64,000 nucleotides of DNA, taken from NCBI RefSeq assembly GCF_017562075.2, contig NC_054082.1, forward strand, positions 46,895,793-46,959,792. Direction: 5' to 3'. Source of the DNA: Anopheles merus (taxonomy: Eukaryota; Arthropoda; Insecta; Diptera; Culicidae). Positions 47,695-57,345 of the stretch are shown piece by piece (within the stretch, counting starts at the first letter, position 1; every line of letters begins with the position of its first letter). The notes under the pieces were generated by a model, which searched no databases, was not told the DNA's origin, and saw nothing but the letters and a program-made list of their open reading frames with translations. The translations under genes and the position numbers were made by a program.

Positions 47695-50600
47695 CGCCAC
47701 TCTGCTGATGCTGTGGAGGAAAATGGCGAACTTTCCTCGGCAGCCACAATCTGTCGACTGAAAATTGCAGATTGTTCTACTAATATGCAATTTCTTATCG
47801 ATACTGGAGCGGATGTTTCCGTCGTTCCAAAAGGATTAAAATCAGCCAGAGTAAAGCCTTCGTCTATCCAATTGTTCGCCGCTAATGGAACTGCTATTGA
47901 AGTATACGGTGAAGTGTTACTGAAAGTAAACCTCGGCCTCCGTCGTGAATTTGTGTGGTCGTTTCTCATTGCTGATGTCTCAACGGGTATCATCGGAGCA
48001 GATTTTTTACGGAAGTTTGATCTTCTTATTGACTTAAAACGTGGCCGCCTCATAGACAACACTACCAATTTAGAGTCACGTGGTTTTCTTACCAGAGATA
48101 TTGACATTTCGGTGAAAACTTTTTCCGCGGCGTCGCCATTTGTAGATTTACTAACTGAATTTCCACAAATAACACACCTCGCCCCTATGGGTACAACAAC
48201 TAAGTCTTCTGTTATGCATAGAATTGAAACGACTGGCCAGCCTGTATATGCTAGACCTCGAAGACTTTCACCAGAAAAATTCGAAGCAGCCCGTAACGAA
48301 TTCGAACTTTTGATGAAATTGGGAATATGTCGTCCATCAAGCAGCAATTGGGCTAGCCCTCTCCACATGGTCAAGAAAGCAGATGGAACATGGCGACCAT
48401 GTGGAGACTATCGTGCTCTTAATGCTCAAACTGTTCCGGACCGATATCCGTTGCCGTATCTCCAGGATTTTACATCAATGTTACAAGGTAAATGCATATT
48501 TTCTAAAATTGATCTACAAAAAGCATTTCATCAAGTTCCTATACATCCGGATGATATTCCGAAAACAGCTATTACGACGCCGTTCGGAATGTACGAATTT
48601 TTATTCATGACGTTCGGTTTGCGCAACGCGGCTCAAACCTTTCAGCGATTGATACATGAAGTTGTGCGTGGCTTAGAGTTTGTGTTCCCTTATGTCGACG
48701 ACCTTTTTGTAGCGTCCAATTCTCTCGATGAACATAAACAACATCTGAGACAGTTGTTTGAGAGACTAAATGATCACAATCTGACCATTAATGTAGCTAA
48801 ATGTGAATTTGGTCGCGATAAGCTCAATTTTTTGGGTCACGCTGTATCTGCTGAAGGAATTCGCCCATTACCTGATCGTGTACTAGCCATCCAAAACTTT
48901 AACCTTCCGTCGACAGTAAAGGAACTTAAACGATTCCTGGCAATAATCAATTTTTATCGAAGGTTCATTCCTCATGCCATTGAAGCTCAAATTCCATTAT
49001 TGAACATGATCCCGGGAAATAAACGAAACGACTGCTCTCCTTTGTCCTGGACTGACAACACTCTTGCAGCTTTCGATCAATGTAAACAACAACTCGCACA
49101 AGCCACCTTATTATCTCATCCTGCTAAATCTGCTGAGCTTTCTCTTTGGGTTGATGCCTCAGACATTGCCGCTGGTGCTGTATTACATCAAATTGTGGAG
49201 GGAAACGTTCAACCCCTGGGATTCTTTTCCAAAAATTTGATAAAGCGCAGCTGCGGTATAGTACTTACGATCGAGAATTATCAGCAATATATTTGGCAGT
49301 GCGTCACTTTAAGTATATGCTGGAAGGGCGCAGCTGTCATATTTACACTGATCATAAACCCATTATATATGCATTTCGCCAAAAACTCGACAAAGCTTCT
49401 GATCGGCAAGCCCGTCAACTAGATTTCATAGGCCAAATAACTACTGACATACGCCACATAAATGGTACAGAAAATATCGTCGCCGATCTGCTGTCTCGCA
49501 TATCAGCTATACACACATTGCCTTCGATGGATTTTGTTGCGCTGGCAAATGATCAAAAAAATGACGAGGAACTCCGCAAGATATTGCAAGGTACAACTGA
49601 ATCGTCGCTGCAATTAAAATTAATTGAGATTCCAGGCAGTAACACACAATTATATTGTGATTGCTCTACTAATCGTATTCGGCCGTATGTCACACCATCA
49701 TTTCGAAATATTGCGCTGCGAGCGGTACATAATTTATCGCATCCTGGGACACGAAGCACAGCCAAATTGATGACCGAAAGATTCGTTTGGCCAAATATTC
49801 GAAAAGATAGCATTGCCTTTGCGAGAAGTTGTATACAATGCCAACGTTCAAAAATATCAAGGCATACTCAATCACCATTATCCCAATACCCTTCTCCAGA
49901 CGATCGATTTTCCCATATTAACATCGACATAGTTGGTCCTTTTCCAATCAGCAGAGGAAATAGGTACTGCTTGACTATAATCGATAGATTTACTCGATGG
50001 CCAGAGGCTTTACCTATTCCGGACATGACTGCTTCTACAATAGCTGATGCTCTAGTTTCGGGATGGATTGCGCGTTTTGGTGTACCGAAATATATTACTT
50101 CTGATCAAGGTAGACAATTTGAGTCATCACTCTTCTTGGAATTAAACCGCCTGTTAGGTTCAACTCACCTGCGTACAACTGCATACCATCCTCAAAGCAA
50201 TGGAATCATCGAAAGATTCCATAGAACATTTAAAGCAGCTCTTCTCTGCCACGATAATGAACACTGGTGTGAAAATCTCGCAGTGATACTACTTGGCTTA
50301 AGAACAACATACAAAGAAGATATTAAAGCATCACCAGCTGAGATGGTTTATGGTACCACACTTCGTATTCCCTCCGAATTTTTCAACGATATTGGCGAAA
50401 CAACAAATGAAGCTGAGTTTGTAGCTAATTTACGAAATGCCATGCGATCATTACGCCCCAGACAAACCTCATGGCATGGTTCTCGGAATATTTTTATTCC
50501 CACCGAACTAAAATCATGTAAATTCGTCTTTATTCGCAATGATTCCATACGACCAACACTTTCACCACCGTACGAAGGGCCTTATGAGGTTATGGATCGA

Positions 50601-50804
50601 ACAGAAAAAATCTTCAAGGTCAACGTGAAAGGTCGTACAGTATCTATATCAATAGACCGCCTCAAACCAGCCCACATCCTACAAGAATCTTCTGCAAGTG
50701 TTCCTGCTCCACCTACCAGTTCTTCTGAGTTACCACCGACTAGAACCACTCGTTCAGGCCGAAGAGTGGTGTTTCCTACCCATCTTCAACAGTACGTATC
50801 CTAG
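47695..50804 (+). pseudogene. pol of the CsRn1-like element (protease, RT, RNase H, integrase), one frameshift
   Basis: Same frame as gag after an in-frame TGA. Protease active site DTGADVS starts at 47800. RT follows, with the YVDD catalytic box at 48691-48702. At the A-run 49231-49235 the frame shifts, consistent with loss of one base; the next frame carries the rest of RNase H (…YTDHKPI…) and integrase. Integrase has an HHCC finger (H-x-H … CIQCQRSK, about 49730-49850), the D-D-E core (NIDIVGPF, SDQGRQFE, GIIERFHR) and a C-terminal chromodomain-free tail. Stop TAG at 50802-50804. One small lesion only, so the copy was active recently. The shift could also be a sequencing error in the homopolymer. 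Confidence 0.85.
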
Positions 50805-50807
50805 TCT

Positions 50808-50817
50808 GGAAGGGGAG
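50808..50817 (+). other. Polypurine tract of the CsRn1-like element
   Basis: GGAAGGGGAG lies 3 bp before the 3' LTR, in the position of the plus-strand primer. Confidence 0.7.
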
Positions 50818-50820
50818 TAC

Positions 50821-50985
50821 TGTAGCAGCCCACTGTGCAGTTCGCGTGGCTCGTACGCAGAGTACGAGCTGTCATCAAGAGCTGTCAGAATTCCGTGGCG
50901 TGAACGACCATTCTGTTTGGCGCCCATTTTGAGAGCAGACCGATTTGGAAAAGTAAAAATAAAGAAAATTGAACAAAACGCTAAA
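50821..50985 (+). repeat. 3' LTR of the CsRn1-like element
   Basis: 165 bp, identical to the 5' LTR. It is followed by TAGG, the right half of the target duplication. Confidence 0.9.
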
Positions 50986-50989
50986 TAGG

Positions 50990-52264
50990 GAATGTGTAAA
51001 AAAGTTTTATTTAATTTTATTTTTATTTGAAAATGTGTGTGATGAAGTACTATAACGTAATATTGTTTTCTAACAATATCAGTAACGTTTTGCGCGAAAG
51101 CGATGTGTTTGACAGTTGTGTTTCGGTCGTGGCTAGCCGTCAAGCCGATTGGCGCTACCCGTACATTACCGTTCAAATAGACATAGGGTAGGTGTACCAA
51201 TTATTGTGCTAGCACCAATTGTTGTGCTATCGAGAAAAAGATCAAAATTAAGAAAAGAATCTGGATATCTGCGGTTACATATCAATGTATTCGTGTAATT
51301 TGTGTAATGTTTCGAAGTCAATTAATCAAACAATCACTATAATTATTATCACTGTCTAAAAATCCACCACTGCTTATCGATGAGCGAAAAAACGCTCAAC
51401 ATTTAATTTAAAATTACACCCTACCAGCATTAAACGGCTTTGAAGGCATTCAGAAGGCATTTAATGCCTTAGTCGCCTTAGAAGGCGAATAAAGATTTCA
51501 ACCGAAACTTTCACGCCTGTAACGGGTTCTCTTCGAAATTTTTCAACTTTTTGATTCAACGAGAACAGATAGCTTGCCGCCATCTTAGCTTGTATATATA
51601 CTGGTTTTGCACCCTCACTAATATAACTGCCAAATAGAGCAGTGACAACGCTTTTGGTTCCGAACCGAGAAAGCGTGTGTTCAAATCCTAATTTTTATTT
51701 TCTTTGTTCTGTGTTTATTTCTTTTTAAATCAATATTTTCTTGCTATAATTAATACAAACAAAATTTATGTGAAGCTAAATTAAAATAATACCTTTTTAA
51801 AAACATAATAATTACACTATGTTCACCCTTCATTATCAGGATGAGAGAAAGATGTATCTCATTTCTCCTTTTTTTAGAGTTATCGAAATGGGTTTTATAT
51901 ATTAACACCTTTCAACGGGGTGGTCTTTAACAATCGAATAATGCAGACCATCTTTAATAAAGTGGAATAGCTCAGAGCTTAACACAAGAGAACATAACAC
52001 GTAAATCTTGCTATTGAATTTCTTGCTCATATCTGGGAACACTACAACAGTGAAGACGCTTGTAAGGTTTTCTTTTGACAGTTGCAATTTCAAATTTCAA
52101 ATTAAAAGAGAACTTTTTCATTGACATATTTCAAAGGCATTTTATTACTGCTAAATGCACTGCTGATCGCCTTCGCCTTAGGAGATACAAGAGGTTTTCT
52201 AAATTGGTCTAAATTTTCAGATTAAATGTCAAACCAGTACAATTTGCTTCAAAAATTGCCCATT
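50990..52264. other. AT-rich flank between two LTR elements
   Basis: No gene seen. A short duplicated unit, ACCAATTATTGTGCTAGC then ACCAATTGTTGTGCTATC, sits at 51195-51230. A palindromic patch lies at about 51462-51496 (AAGGCATTTAATGCCTT and TCGCCTTAGAAGGCGA). The segment 52227-52258 resembles 54615-54646, so the TRIM-like element apparently landed in an older repeat. Confidence 0.4.
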
Positions 52265-52269
52265 GCAGG

Positions 52270-52560
52270 TGTTGTGGATAGACGTGCCGAGCCCTGGATT
52301 CGCCGTAGCAGTTGCGCTGCTGCTGGTCGACATCCAGGAATCGACACTGCGCTCACGCACACTAATACGCCGCACTTAGCGATGCGCGCTAAGTGTGTGC
52401 AGAGCGCACCTAACGCAGGAGTGTGTAACAGGCTACCGGTCGAGCAGGGCTCCCGGTAGGGCTCACGGTGCGGCTCGTGCGCGCGGCCCCAGACATCAAT
52501 ATATTGTGTTTTGTATCATTTAATATGTGTAATAAAGGCACAAATAGTTCAAACATAAAA
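52270..52560 (+). repeat. 5' LTR of the TRIM-like element
   Basis: 291 bp starting TGTTGTGGATAG and ending AAACATAAAA. AATAAA at 52531-52536. It contains a hairpin with a perfect 9-bp stem CACTTAGCG/CGCTAAGTG (52373-52381 and 52387-52395). Confidence 0.88.
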
Positions 52561-52575
52561 GTGGCGACGAGGATG

Positions 52576-52600
52576 GGATCCTCTTGCGCAAGGAGGATCC
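52576..52600 (+). other. Hairpin with palindromic loop just after the primer-binding site
   Basis: An 8-bp perfect stem GGATCCTC/GAGGATCC (52576-52583 and 52593-52600) encloses a 9-base loop that contains the self-complementary TTGCGCAA. The position in the leader and the self-complementary loop resemble retroviral dimer-initiation hairpins. Function is inferred from shape only. Confidence 0.4.
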
Positions 52601-52848
52601 TACAGAACCCGCGGCAGCCATCGCGTTTCGTCTGGCCTTTCTGCAGCGTCAGTGCAGCGGCCATCGCGATGGCACGGTTCCCTGTGCCTTTGGATACCGC
52701 GGAACATCGGGCCGCCGCCACCGCAGACACCGTGGCCCCGGCTGCTGTCCCATCACTGGCGACCGCTGCAATGGGCAGCCGGCTACACACCACCCACTGC
52801 AGCCGCATATCAAGGGCGACGGCACATTCCGCCCCGGCTCGAGCCCTG

Positions 52849-53250
52849 CAGCACGTCATCGGCGAAGCAGCTATCCCGCCGCAGCTCGAGCCCAGCAACA
52901 CCAACAGCAACGCGCAAGTTGCTTCGGCTGCAGCACCGCAGCACGTCATCGGCGAGGTCGCATTCCCGCCGCGGCTCGAGCCCTGCAGCACGTCATCGGT
53001 GAAGCAGCAATCCCGCCGCAGCTCGAGCCCCGCATCACCAACAGCAACGCGCAAGTTGCTTCGGCTGCCGCACCTCAGCACATCATCGGCGAGGTCGCAA
53101 TCCCGCCAAGGCTCGAGTCCGCCTCATCATCGGCAACCCGCAGGTTGCCTTGACTGCAGCACGGCAGCACGTCATCGGCGAGGTCGCATTCCCGCCGCGG
53201 CTCGAGCCCCGCATCACCAACGGCGACACGTAAGTCGCCTCGGCTGCAAC
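52849..53250 (+). repeat. GC-rich tandem repeats, first array, in the TRIM-like element
   Basis: Units starting CAGCACGTCATCGGCGA occur at about 52849, 52938, 52985, 53075 and 53164, as a mixture of about 47-bp and 89-bp units. Each carries a CCGCCGC(A/G)GCTCGAG core. The frame 52468-53418 is open, but its product is a repeat-derived polymer without family resemblance. Confidence 0.75.
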
Positions 53251-53442
53251 GCAGCAGCCTCGCATCATAGGCGACGACACATTCCGCCTCACCTGCAGCA
53301 AACCCAGCACGTCCAGCCAGAGACGCCATCGCTGTGGCCGGCCATTGCTGTCGCCGGTCATGGCCCTGCCGGTGCAAGGTTTCATCGCGGCACCACCCTC
53401 ACCTCCCGGCAGGCGTAGCAGCGACGCTACAACCCGAGGACG

Positions 53443-53660
53443 CGAACGCGGCATCATCGCCGCCGCCCCGGGACAACGGTGCACCATAGCAGACGCTCCC
53501 GAGGAAAGCGAACGCGGCATCATCGCCGCCGCCCCGGGACAACAGGTCATCATCGCAGACGCGACCCGAGGACAGCGAACGCGGCTTCATCGCCGCCGCT
53601 CCAGAAACAACAGCCGCAACCCGAGGAACGCGAACGCGGCATCATCGCCGCCGCCCGGGA
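53443..53660 (+). repeat. GC-rich tandem repeats, second array, in the TRIM-like element
   Basis: Four units beginning CGAACGCGGC(A/T)TCATCGCC at 53443, 53509, 53576 and 53631, with spacings of 66, 67 and 55 bp. No protein family is recognised. Confidence 0.75.
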
Positions 53661-53773
53661 ACATGAGCGCAGCAGCATCACGGGCCCCACTACGTACCAT
53701 CGGTCGAAGGGTGTCACCACGCTGGTATTCCGTTGTGGAATATCACCCGCGTCGGTTCGACCCTTCGGTTATT

Positions 53774-53785
53774 AAAAGGGGGAGA
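53774..53785 (+). other. Polypurine tract of the TRIM-like element
   Basis: AAAAGGGGGAGA directly abuts the 3' LTR. Confidence 0.8.
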
Positions 53786-54076
53786 TGTTGTGGATAGACG
53801 TGCCGAGCCCTGGATTCGCCGTAGCAGTTGCGCTGCTGCTGGTCGACATCCAGGAATCGACACTGCGCTCACGCACACTAATACGCCGCACTTAGCGATG
53901 CGCGCTAAGTGTGTGCAGAGCGCACCTAACGGAGGAGTGTGTAACAGGCTACCGGTCGAGCAGGGCTCCCGGTAGGGCTCACGGTGCGGCTCGTGCGCGC
54001 GGCCCCAGACATCAATATATTGTGTTTTGTATCATTTAATATGTGTAATAAAGGCACAAATAGTTCAAACATAAAA
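53786..54076 (+). repeat. 3' LTR of the TRIM-like element
   Basis: 291 bp, one mismatch to the 5' LTR by eye. It is followed by GCAGG, the right target duplication. Confidence 0.88.
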
Positions 54077-54081
54077 GCAGG

Positions 54082-54750
54082 ATAAACTGCATTTTGCCTA
54101 TAAATTTAAACTTACAAGCGAAAAATATTATTTGGCTATTTGGGAGCCAGCTCGAATTCCATAGCTGATTTGGGGCTGTTCAACGAAAAATCTTTCCAAT
54201 GTCGTACTTTGTGGGTGATTACCCAAACGACCACTAAAAGGGCTCTAAACGACTCATGCTCTCAACCTAAATGGAATATATGAAGACTTCGTTTGGCAGA
54301 CGGCAAACGACTCATGCTATAGGCATATAGCGCGTGGCCACGGAGGTGAAAAAATGTTGAAAACAATTTCAACTTTGTCAAAATTGCTTGTCAACTGCTA
54401 AAAAGAGCTTTTCTCGTGGCCGTACCAAAAATATACACAAGAACGACAAAAAGTTATATCAAAAAATATCCTGTAATTTTGCAAGAAGCGGGCGGATATA
54501 GTCACTTTATGAATTATTTGATACGATTCTGACTAATATAAGAGTTTTAAACCTTTTGACATAGTTTTTAACATTCGATCAAAACGGAAATTATTTGGCA
54601 ATTTACAATTGATGTGTCAAAACAGTACAATTTGCTCAAATAATTGTCAAATTTAGAAAACCGCGTATCTTCGAATCCGCATATAAGAGGTACCGTGTAT
54701 CTCGGGGACCGCCTGTATAGATTTTGCTCGGAAAGTTAGAAGGGTATATA
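54082..54750. other. AT-rich repeat-derived sequence between two elements
   Basis: No gene. It contains a copy of the ACACAAGAACGACAAAAAG repeat (54423-54453, shared with 18296-18328) and a segment repeated at 52227-52258. Its right end, CGGGGACCGCCTGTA (about 54702-54718), is a degenerate inverted match of TACAGGCGTCCCCCGAG at 56221-56237. It therefore probably includes the end of an old inverted-repeat element. Confidence 0.45.
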
Positions 54751-55825
54751 GGGTAACTGTACCAGTTTTCGGCACGCTAGTGCAGCAGTTTCACAAAAAC
54801 TGCTCACAAATAAACATTTTTTTTATTTTTCATGAAAGTGATGTTATTCTGGTTGATAAACTATCATAATATGTTACACTATTTTTTATTTGCCGGTTCA
54901 AAGCCCTTTTTCATAAATATTCGTAAAAATGCAAACATTGCTTTTGTTCCTATTTTCGGCAGTTTGTTCCTATTTTCGGCAGGTTGTGTTCCTATTTTCG
55001 GCAGCGCGAATACGGGTCAGAAAATGTTATTTTCTATGTAAATATGTACAAAAAAATGTTTAAAGCAATTTTACACTCTTACTTTCCTAATACTGATGTT
55101 AAAAAGCACTTTAAATAATAATTTTATGTTGCTTATTTTGGCCCGTTTTGACAGCCATTTTGATGCGACGTTTAAACAGAGCAGCCATTGACAGTTTGAT
55201 GGTCATAGCGTACGGTGCGAATTGGCTTACAAATATTTATTTTTCTCTTAAGTTAGTGCATTGTTTGTCGTAAAATTGGTGATATTTGGTACAAGAAAGG
55301 TCATATTATATGTCGATATACGCATAGTAGTGTTCTGATCAATTTTTAAAGAAATATTCAGCCAAATCCAAGGTGTGTTATTGTTCCGAGTTTCGGCTGG
55401 AGCCCACAACATTGAGCTGTCAAAAATGAACATTTACTGTGTACCTATTTTCGGCAGCATTTAAAGTGAAAAATAACCTGTTTATCGTGATTTTAAAATT
55501 CCGAACAAGTTAGAATAAATTAAATAATCATAAAATCTTTAATATACATCACTTTTTCATTGTTTTACAGTTCTGATTCTCTTAATCACAAAACCTGCCG
55601 AACCAATGGCTGACAGCAAAGCTGCCGAAAAAAAGCACAATTTATTTGATATTTTGAAAAATACGTAATGAAATGGTGTGAAACTTCGTATGTGAATATC
55701 AAATAATTACACTTTCACTACAAAATTGTGTTTTGTGAAATTTTTTACCACATTTGTGCAGAATTTCACGTTTTTAGCTACCCTACCGAAAATAGGTACA
55801 CTGCCGAAAACTGGTACAGTTACCC
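54751..55825. mobile_element. 1,075-bp inverted-repeat element with TA target duplication (Tc1/mariner-type MITE)
   Basis: A perfect 24-bp terminal inverted repeat (54751-54774 and 55802-55825) starts GGGTAACTGTACCAG. TA flanks both sides (54749-54750 and 55826-55827), as for Tc1/mariner-group elements. No open frame resembles a transposase, so it is non-autonomous. The short motif CCTATTTTCGGCAG recurs inside near both ends. TA-flanked MITE families are known from A. gambiae; I cannot name this one. Fragments of related copies lie to the right. Confidence 0.8.
54948..55008 (+). repeat. Subterminal triplicate of TTCCTATTTTCGGCAG
   Basis: Three near-contiguous copies lie at about 54948-54963, 54966-54981 and 54987-55003. 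A fourth, slightly different copy is at about 55443-55457. The inverted form, CCGAAAATAGG, is next to the right terminus (about 55786-55796). Repeated subterminal motifs are typical transposase-binding sites. Confidence 0.65.
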
Positions 55826-55847
55826 TATGCCAAGATTGGCATACGCT

Positions 55848-56223
55848 TTATAGTGTTCTGAACAAGGTTAAAGGAATACTGAGCCAAATCCAACGTTACG
55901 AGCAAAGTGGGTTTATTATACAGATGGGCTTATCCCGAACTATTTCACAGACCTGCTGTAGAAAAATGAAAACGAAATAACAGGAGGGGATTCGATCATT
56001 TGTTGATGTATGCGTGTAAATTTCAATGGCTGTTTTGGTTGATGTGTCGTAGTGTGGGTGAAAAACTACGTATCACAATCGAATCCCCTCCTGTCATTCG
56101 ATCGTCCAATATGGCCTTCCCGCCAAACCTATAAACCTACCTAGTCCCTATACCCACTTTGGTTACGAGTTTCGGCTGGAACCCACAATATTTAACTGTC
56201 AAAAATGAACATTTACTGTGTAC
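55848..56223. mobile_element. Second, partial copy of the inner part of the TA-flanked element, split by a MITE
   Basis: 55850-55902 and 56162-56223 resemble two neighbouring parts of 55325-55445: TAGTGTTCTGA…CAGCCAAATCCAA, then GAGTTTCGGCTGGA…ATGAACATTTACTGTGTAC. Between them sits the hAT-like MITE 55903-56161. Confidence 0.6.
55903..56161. mobile_element. 259-bp hAT-like MITE with 8-bp target duplication
   Basis: Terminal inverted repeat CAAAGTGGGT (55903-55912 and 56152-56161), flanked by a perfect 8-bp duplication GTTACGAG (55895-55902 and 56162-56169), as in hAT or P-type elements. A second, 17-bp perfect inverted pair lies inside (55980-55996 and 56078-56094). No coding capacity. Confidence 0.75.
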
Positions 56224-56274
56224 AGGCGTCCCCCGAGTTACGATCAAGGTGTATTTATTGAGGAGGTGAATTAA

Positions 56275-56576
56275 GCACCAATCGAACACGACATCGAACA
56301 TGAAAAATGTCTAATCCCATACATGTGTAACAAATGATCCCCTCGAGTTGACTGCTTATTAACGACTGCTTTATTCACCTTAATCACTTACACATACACT
56401 TACATTCCTAACCGTAACTCTAACCTAACCAATACCTATATCTATTATTACAACCCTCACCCATACTTATACCTATTGTTATACATGTTTGTCTTGTTTG
56501 TTTGTTTGTGTCTGACAGTGCACCTCCATATGATTATATGGGCTTGTTCGAGTCAGATGTCGTGTTCGATTGGTGC
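56275..56576. mobile_element. 302-bp element bounded by a perfect 21-bp inverted repeat
   Basis: 56275-56295 (starting GCACCAATCG) is the exact reverse complement of 56556-56576. No clear target duplication was found, so it may be a MITE with eroded flanks or a fold-back sequence. Confidence 0.55.
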
Positions 56577-57098
56577 CAGAGCGCAGCCTTATTAGCGCGT
56601 TTGCCGGGCGCCATCATTGTGTATTGTTATGTCAAATTGCATACAATTTTCTATACCTCCCTCCAGCCCAAGGTTATTAGACTCTATACAGATTACGACA
56701 GAGCGTTTGAGAGGGTCACCATTATGGATACCTTGTTTACAACTTTTCTGTCAAAATAGATGCCGACCAGCTGTTGCTTGGCACGAGCAACATAAATAAG
56801 TTTACAGAAGACGAAATTACTGCTACAATTATTCTTCATGCTAACTAGTTATATCATTTATAGAATATGACTTCTATGTTGGATTGGTTAATGCTAAGTC
56901 AATTTTGCTTACATGCCCTGGATATCGTCGGATTGTCTCATCAGTTTCAATTGTTCTACAGGTTTGGTATTGCTGTCCTAGCTTCAGTGGACGAGAGTTC
57001 ATGCCGTCCAGCAGCAACAGTGTCCAAACTGGGCAGAGTCTAGAGTCTAATAACCTTGCTCCAGCCCTTCCCGATATTAATAACAGAGTCCCCAGTAA

Positions 57099-57345
57099 GG
57101 TAACTGTACCAGCTTTCGGCACGCTAGTGCAGCAGTTTCACAAATACTGCTCACAAATAAACATTTTTTTATTATTTTTCATGAAAGTGATGTTATTCTG
57201 GTTGATAAACTATCATAGTATGTTACACTATTTTGTATTTGCTGGTTCAAAGCCCTTTTTCATAAATATTCGTGAAAATGCAAACATTAATTTTGCTTTA
57301 TTTTCGGCAGTTTGTTCCTATTTTGGGCAGGCTGTGTTCCTATTT
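57099..57345 (+). mobile_element. Truncated copy of the TA-flanked element (left end)
   Basis: Matches 54753-54985 almost base for base from GGTAACTGTACCAG(C/T)TTTCGG through the ATTCGT(A/G)AAAATGCAAACATT segment and the first subterminal repeats. It then diverges, and the right end is absent. Confidence 0.75.

Larger units (their letters stand above)
46597..50985 (+). mobile_element. Ty3/gypsy LTR retrotransposon, CsRn1-like, nearly intact
   Basis: 4,389 bp bounded by two identical 165-bp LTRs (46597-46761 and 50821-50985). The flanks share ATAGG (46592-46596 and 50985-50989) or, if the last A belongs to the LTR, TAGG: a 4-5-bp target-site duplication. A primer-binding site for tRNA-Trp, gag with a C-X2-H-X9-C-X3-C finger, and protease, RT, RNase H and integrase follow in the usual Ty3/gypsy order. 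The tRNA-Trp primer and the CHCC finger together point to the CsRn1/Kabuki clade (known for that group). Two lesions or recoding sites interrupt the reading frame. Confidence 0.92.
52270..54076 (+). mobile_element. Non-autonomous LTR retrotransposon (TRIM/LARD-like), GC-rich interior
   Basis: 1,807 bp with 291-bp LTRs (52270-52560 and 53786-54076) that differ at one position by eye (CTAACGCAGG versus CTAACGGAGG). The flanks repeat GCAGG (52265-52269 and 54077-54081), a 5-bp target duplication. After the 5' LTR comes TGGCGACGAGG, placed like a primer-binding site. A purine tract precedes the 3' LTR. The 1,225-bp interior has no protease, RT or integrase. It is GC-rich and mostly tandem repeats, so the element must have been moved by another element's enzymes. 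Its parent family is not identified. Confidence 0.85.

Noticed and set aside
51195..51500. Another MITE between the two LTR elements
   Set aside because: Short duplications and palindromes are present, but no matching inverted termini or target duplication were found.
52468..53418. 316-codon frame as a gag of the TRIM-like element
   Set aside because: It starts inside the LTR and its product is a tandem-repeat polymer without capsid or finger motifs.
52849..53660. CRISPR-like array
   Set aside because: The repeats are adjoining GC-rich tandem units without unique spacers, inside a eukaryotic LTR element.
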